Positions 6,390 through 7,263 of a stretch of 7,263 nt of DNA are shown here, piece after piece. Source of the DNA: Spirochaetaceae bacterium (GTDB lineage Bacteria > Spirochaetota > Spirochaetia > SZUA-6 > Fen-1364); assembly GCA_003154555.1 (NCBI GenBank), contig PMDT01000017.1:27090-34352 (forward strand), read 5' to 3'. Every line of letters begins with the position of its first letter. Position 1 is the stretch's first letter. The notes under the pieces were generated by a model. That model had not been told where the DNA came from, did no database searches, and saw nothing but the letters and a program-made list of their open reading frames with translations. The translations under genes were made by a program, and so were the position numbers.

Positions 6390-7263
6390 CTACTGGTAGG
6401 CCATCACGCAGGCCTTGTTTCCGTTTAAGGTGTCGCGAAACGCGACATAGGGAACGTCCCCGGGGCCGATGGCGAGCGTGAGGTAATCGATCGACGCGTT
6501 CGTGAAGCCGGGTTGCCCGACGACATTCCACTGCGTGCCGTCGAATTTCATGACCGTGACGCGGTTATTGTTCGTCCCGTCCACAAAAGCGACATAGGGT
6601 GTCCCTTGAGAATCGACGGCTATCACCACGCCACCGAAAGTGTCCGCGGGAGAAATGCCCTGCGGACCGACCAAGGACCAGGTTCCAAGCGAGGGGCTGT
6701 ATTGCATGACCGACGGCTTATTGCCCGATCCGGCCTGCGTGAACACGACATACTGCGTGCCGGAGGGGGAGACCGCCGAATGCAGGTTCCAAACCGAAAA
6801 AGGGGCGAAGCCCGGAAGTCCCCGCGGCACCCAGTTGGTTCCATCATAGAACATTTCCGTGGCATTATTGCCCTGCATACCGTCCGAATATGCAACTGAT
6901 GGGATGCCGCTGGGGTCGACATTCATCGTGATCTGCCACGCCCCCCCCGCGGAGATACTGTGCCCGCGAATAAAATCAGGGAAGAAATTCCAGCTGCTGC
7001 CGTTCCAGTCCATGACGCCGAGGTGGGACACGGTACTGTCCCAGAATGCGATGTATCCATGACCGCTTGGGCTGATAACCAGAGGCGTGTTGTCGGTCAC
7101 CGGGTTCGGGGTAATCCCGGGCGCCCCGAGGTAGCCCCAACCTCCGTTGTAGTACGCCACCGACACCTTGCCCGCATTTGCGTTGTCCTTGAATGAGACA
7201 AAGATCATGCCATTCCAGAAAGCGAGATTCGGAGTATCGATGTCGCCCGCGGAGAACGAACCG
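6390..7263 (-). CDS. Beta-propeller repeat protein, 5' end cut by window edge
   Basis: The frame is open from the right edge to TAG 6392-6390, giving 291 full codons minus the stop (290 residues visible). ATG 7208 is an internal methionine, because the frame continues upstream as repeat sequence (SAGDIDTPNLAFWNG). The visible part is built of six tandem units with the pattern G-(I/F)-(S/T)...hydrophobic strand, D/P-x-G-x-P-Y-V-A-F-x-D, then N-(K/R)-x-x-V-M-x-(Y/F)-x-G-x-x-W-x-x-V-G-x-x-G. The YVAFxD-type motifs start at visible residues 21, 70, 122, 171, 223 and 272, with spacings of 49, 52, 49, 52 and 49. The last unit stops after ACVMAYQ and lacks the W-x-x-V-G strand, as expected if the N-terminal strand closes the ring. 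The fold is a beta-propeller of at least six blades; no catalytic residues are recognised. Such proteins are often exported, but the N-terminus that would show a signal peptide is outside the window. Function is unknown; ligand or surface binding is a reasonable guess. Confidence 0.9.
   Translation of the reverse strand, partial: GSFSAGDIDTPNLAFWNGMIFVSFKDNANAGKVSVAYYNGGWGYLGAPGITPNPVTDNTPLVISPSGHGYIAFWDSTVSHLGVMDWNGSSWNFFPDFIRGHSISAGGAWQITMNVDPSGIPSVAYSDGMQGNNATEMFYDGTNWVPRGLPGFAPFSVWNLHSAVSPSGTQYVVFTQAGSGNKPSVMQYSPSLGTWSLVGPQGISPADTFGGVVIAVDSQGTPYVAFVDGTNNNRVTVMKFDGTQWNVVGQPGFTNASIDYLTLAIGPGDVPYVAFRDTLNGNKACVMAYQ

Overview
The window is GC-rich bacterial DNA with four apparent protein genes (two cut by the window edges) and three short, recognisable sigma70-type promoters. 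I see no RNA genes, mobile elements, CRISPR arrays or long DNA repeats. The protein types suggest a free-living, GC-rich spirochaete or a related diderm: a LacI-type sugar-sensor domain without a DNA-binding head fused to a histidine kinase, a secreted TolB_N/PEGA-like protein ending in a probable outer-membrane barrel, and a lipoprotein. This placement is inferred from architecture only and is moderate at best.

Layout. From 758 leftward (minus strand) an open frame runs off the left edge; it encodes a soluble-looking protein of at least 252 residues that I do not recognise. It is divergent from a two-gene plus-strand operon (874-3095). The 115-base gap holds back-to-back promoters, both with 17-base spacers, and a 6-bp-arm inverted repeat over one -10 box. 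The operon encodes an exported protein (N-terminal TolB_N/FlgO-like region, PEGA-like region, C-terminal beta-barrel-like region) and, overlapping it by 4 bases (ATGA), a lipoprotein. The operon meets, only 4 bases away and with no visible terminator, the end of a large minus-strand gene (3100-6297). That gene encodes a cytoplasmic sensor kinase of about 1065 residues with the order LacI-like ligand-binding domain, helical linker, GAF-like, PAS, PAS, HisKA, HATPase. Its own promoter lies at 6327-6355 and fixes the start at ATG 6297. Upstream of it on the same strand is the 3' part of a beta-propeller repeat gene (6390-7263) that continues beyond the right edge.

How they may fit together. The kinase should detect a small cytoplasmic ligand (sugar-like, by family) and pass a signal to a response regulator that is not in this window. 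The plus-strand pair looks like an envelope module whose translation is coupled. The beta-propeller protein could be a surface or secreted binding protein. No direct link between the kinase and its neighbours is shown by the sequence. I do not see a complete, demonstrably new defence or mobile system; the most unusual items are the headless LacI-kinase fusion and the coupled TolB_N/PEGA/barrel plus lipoprotein pair.
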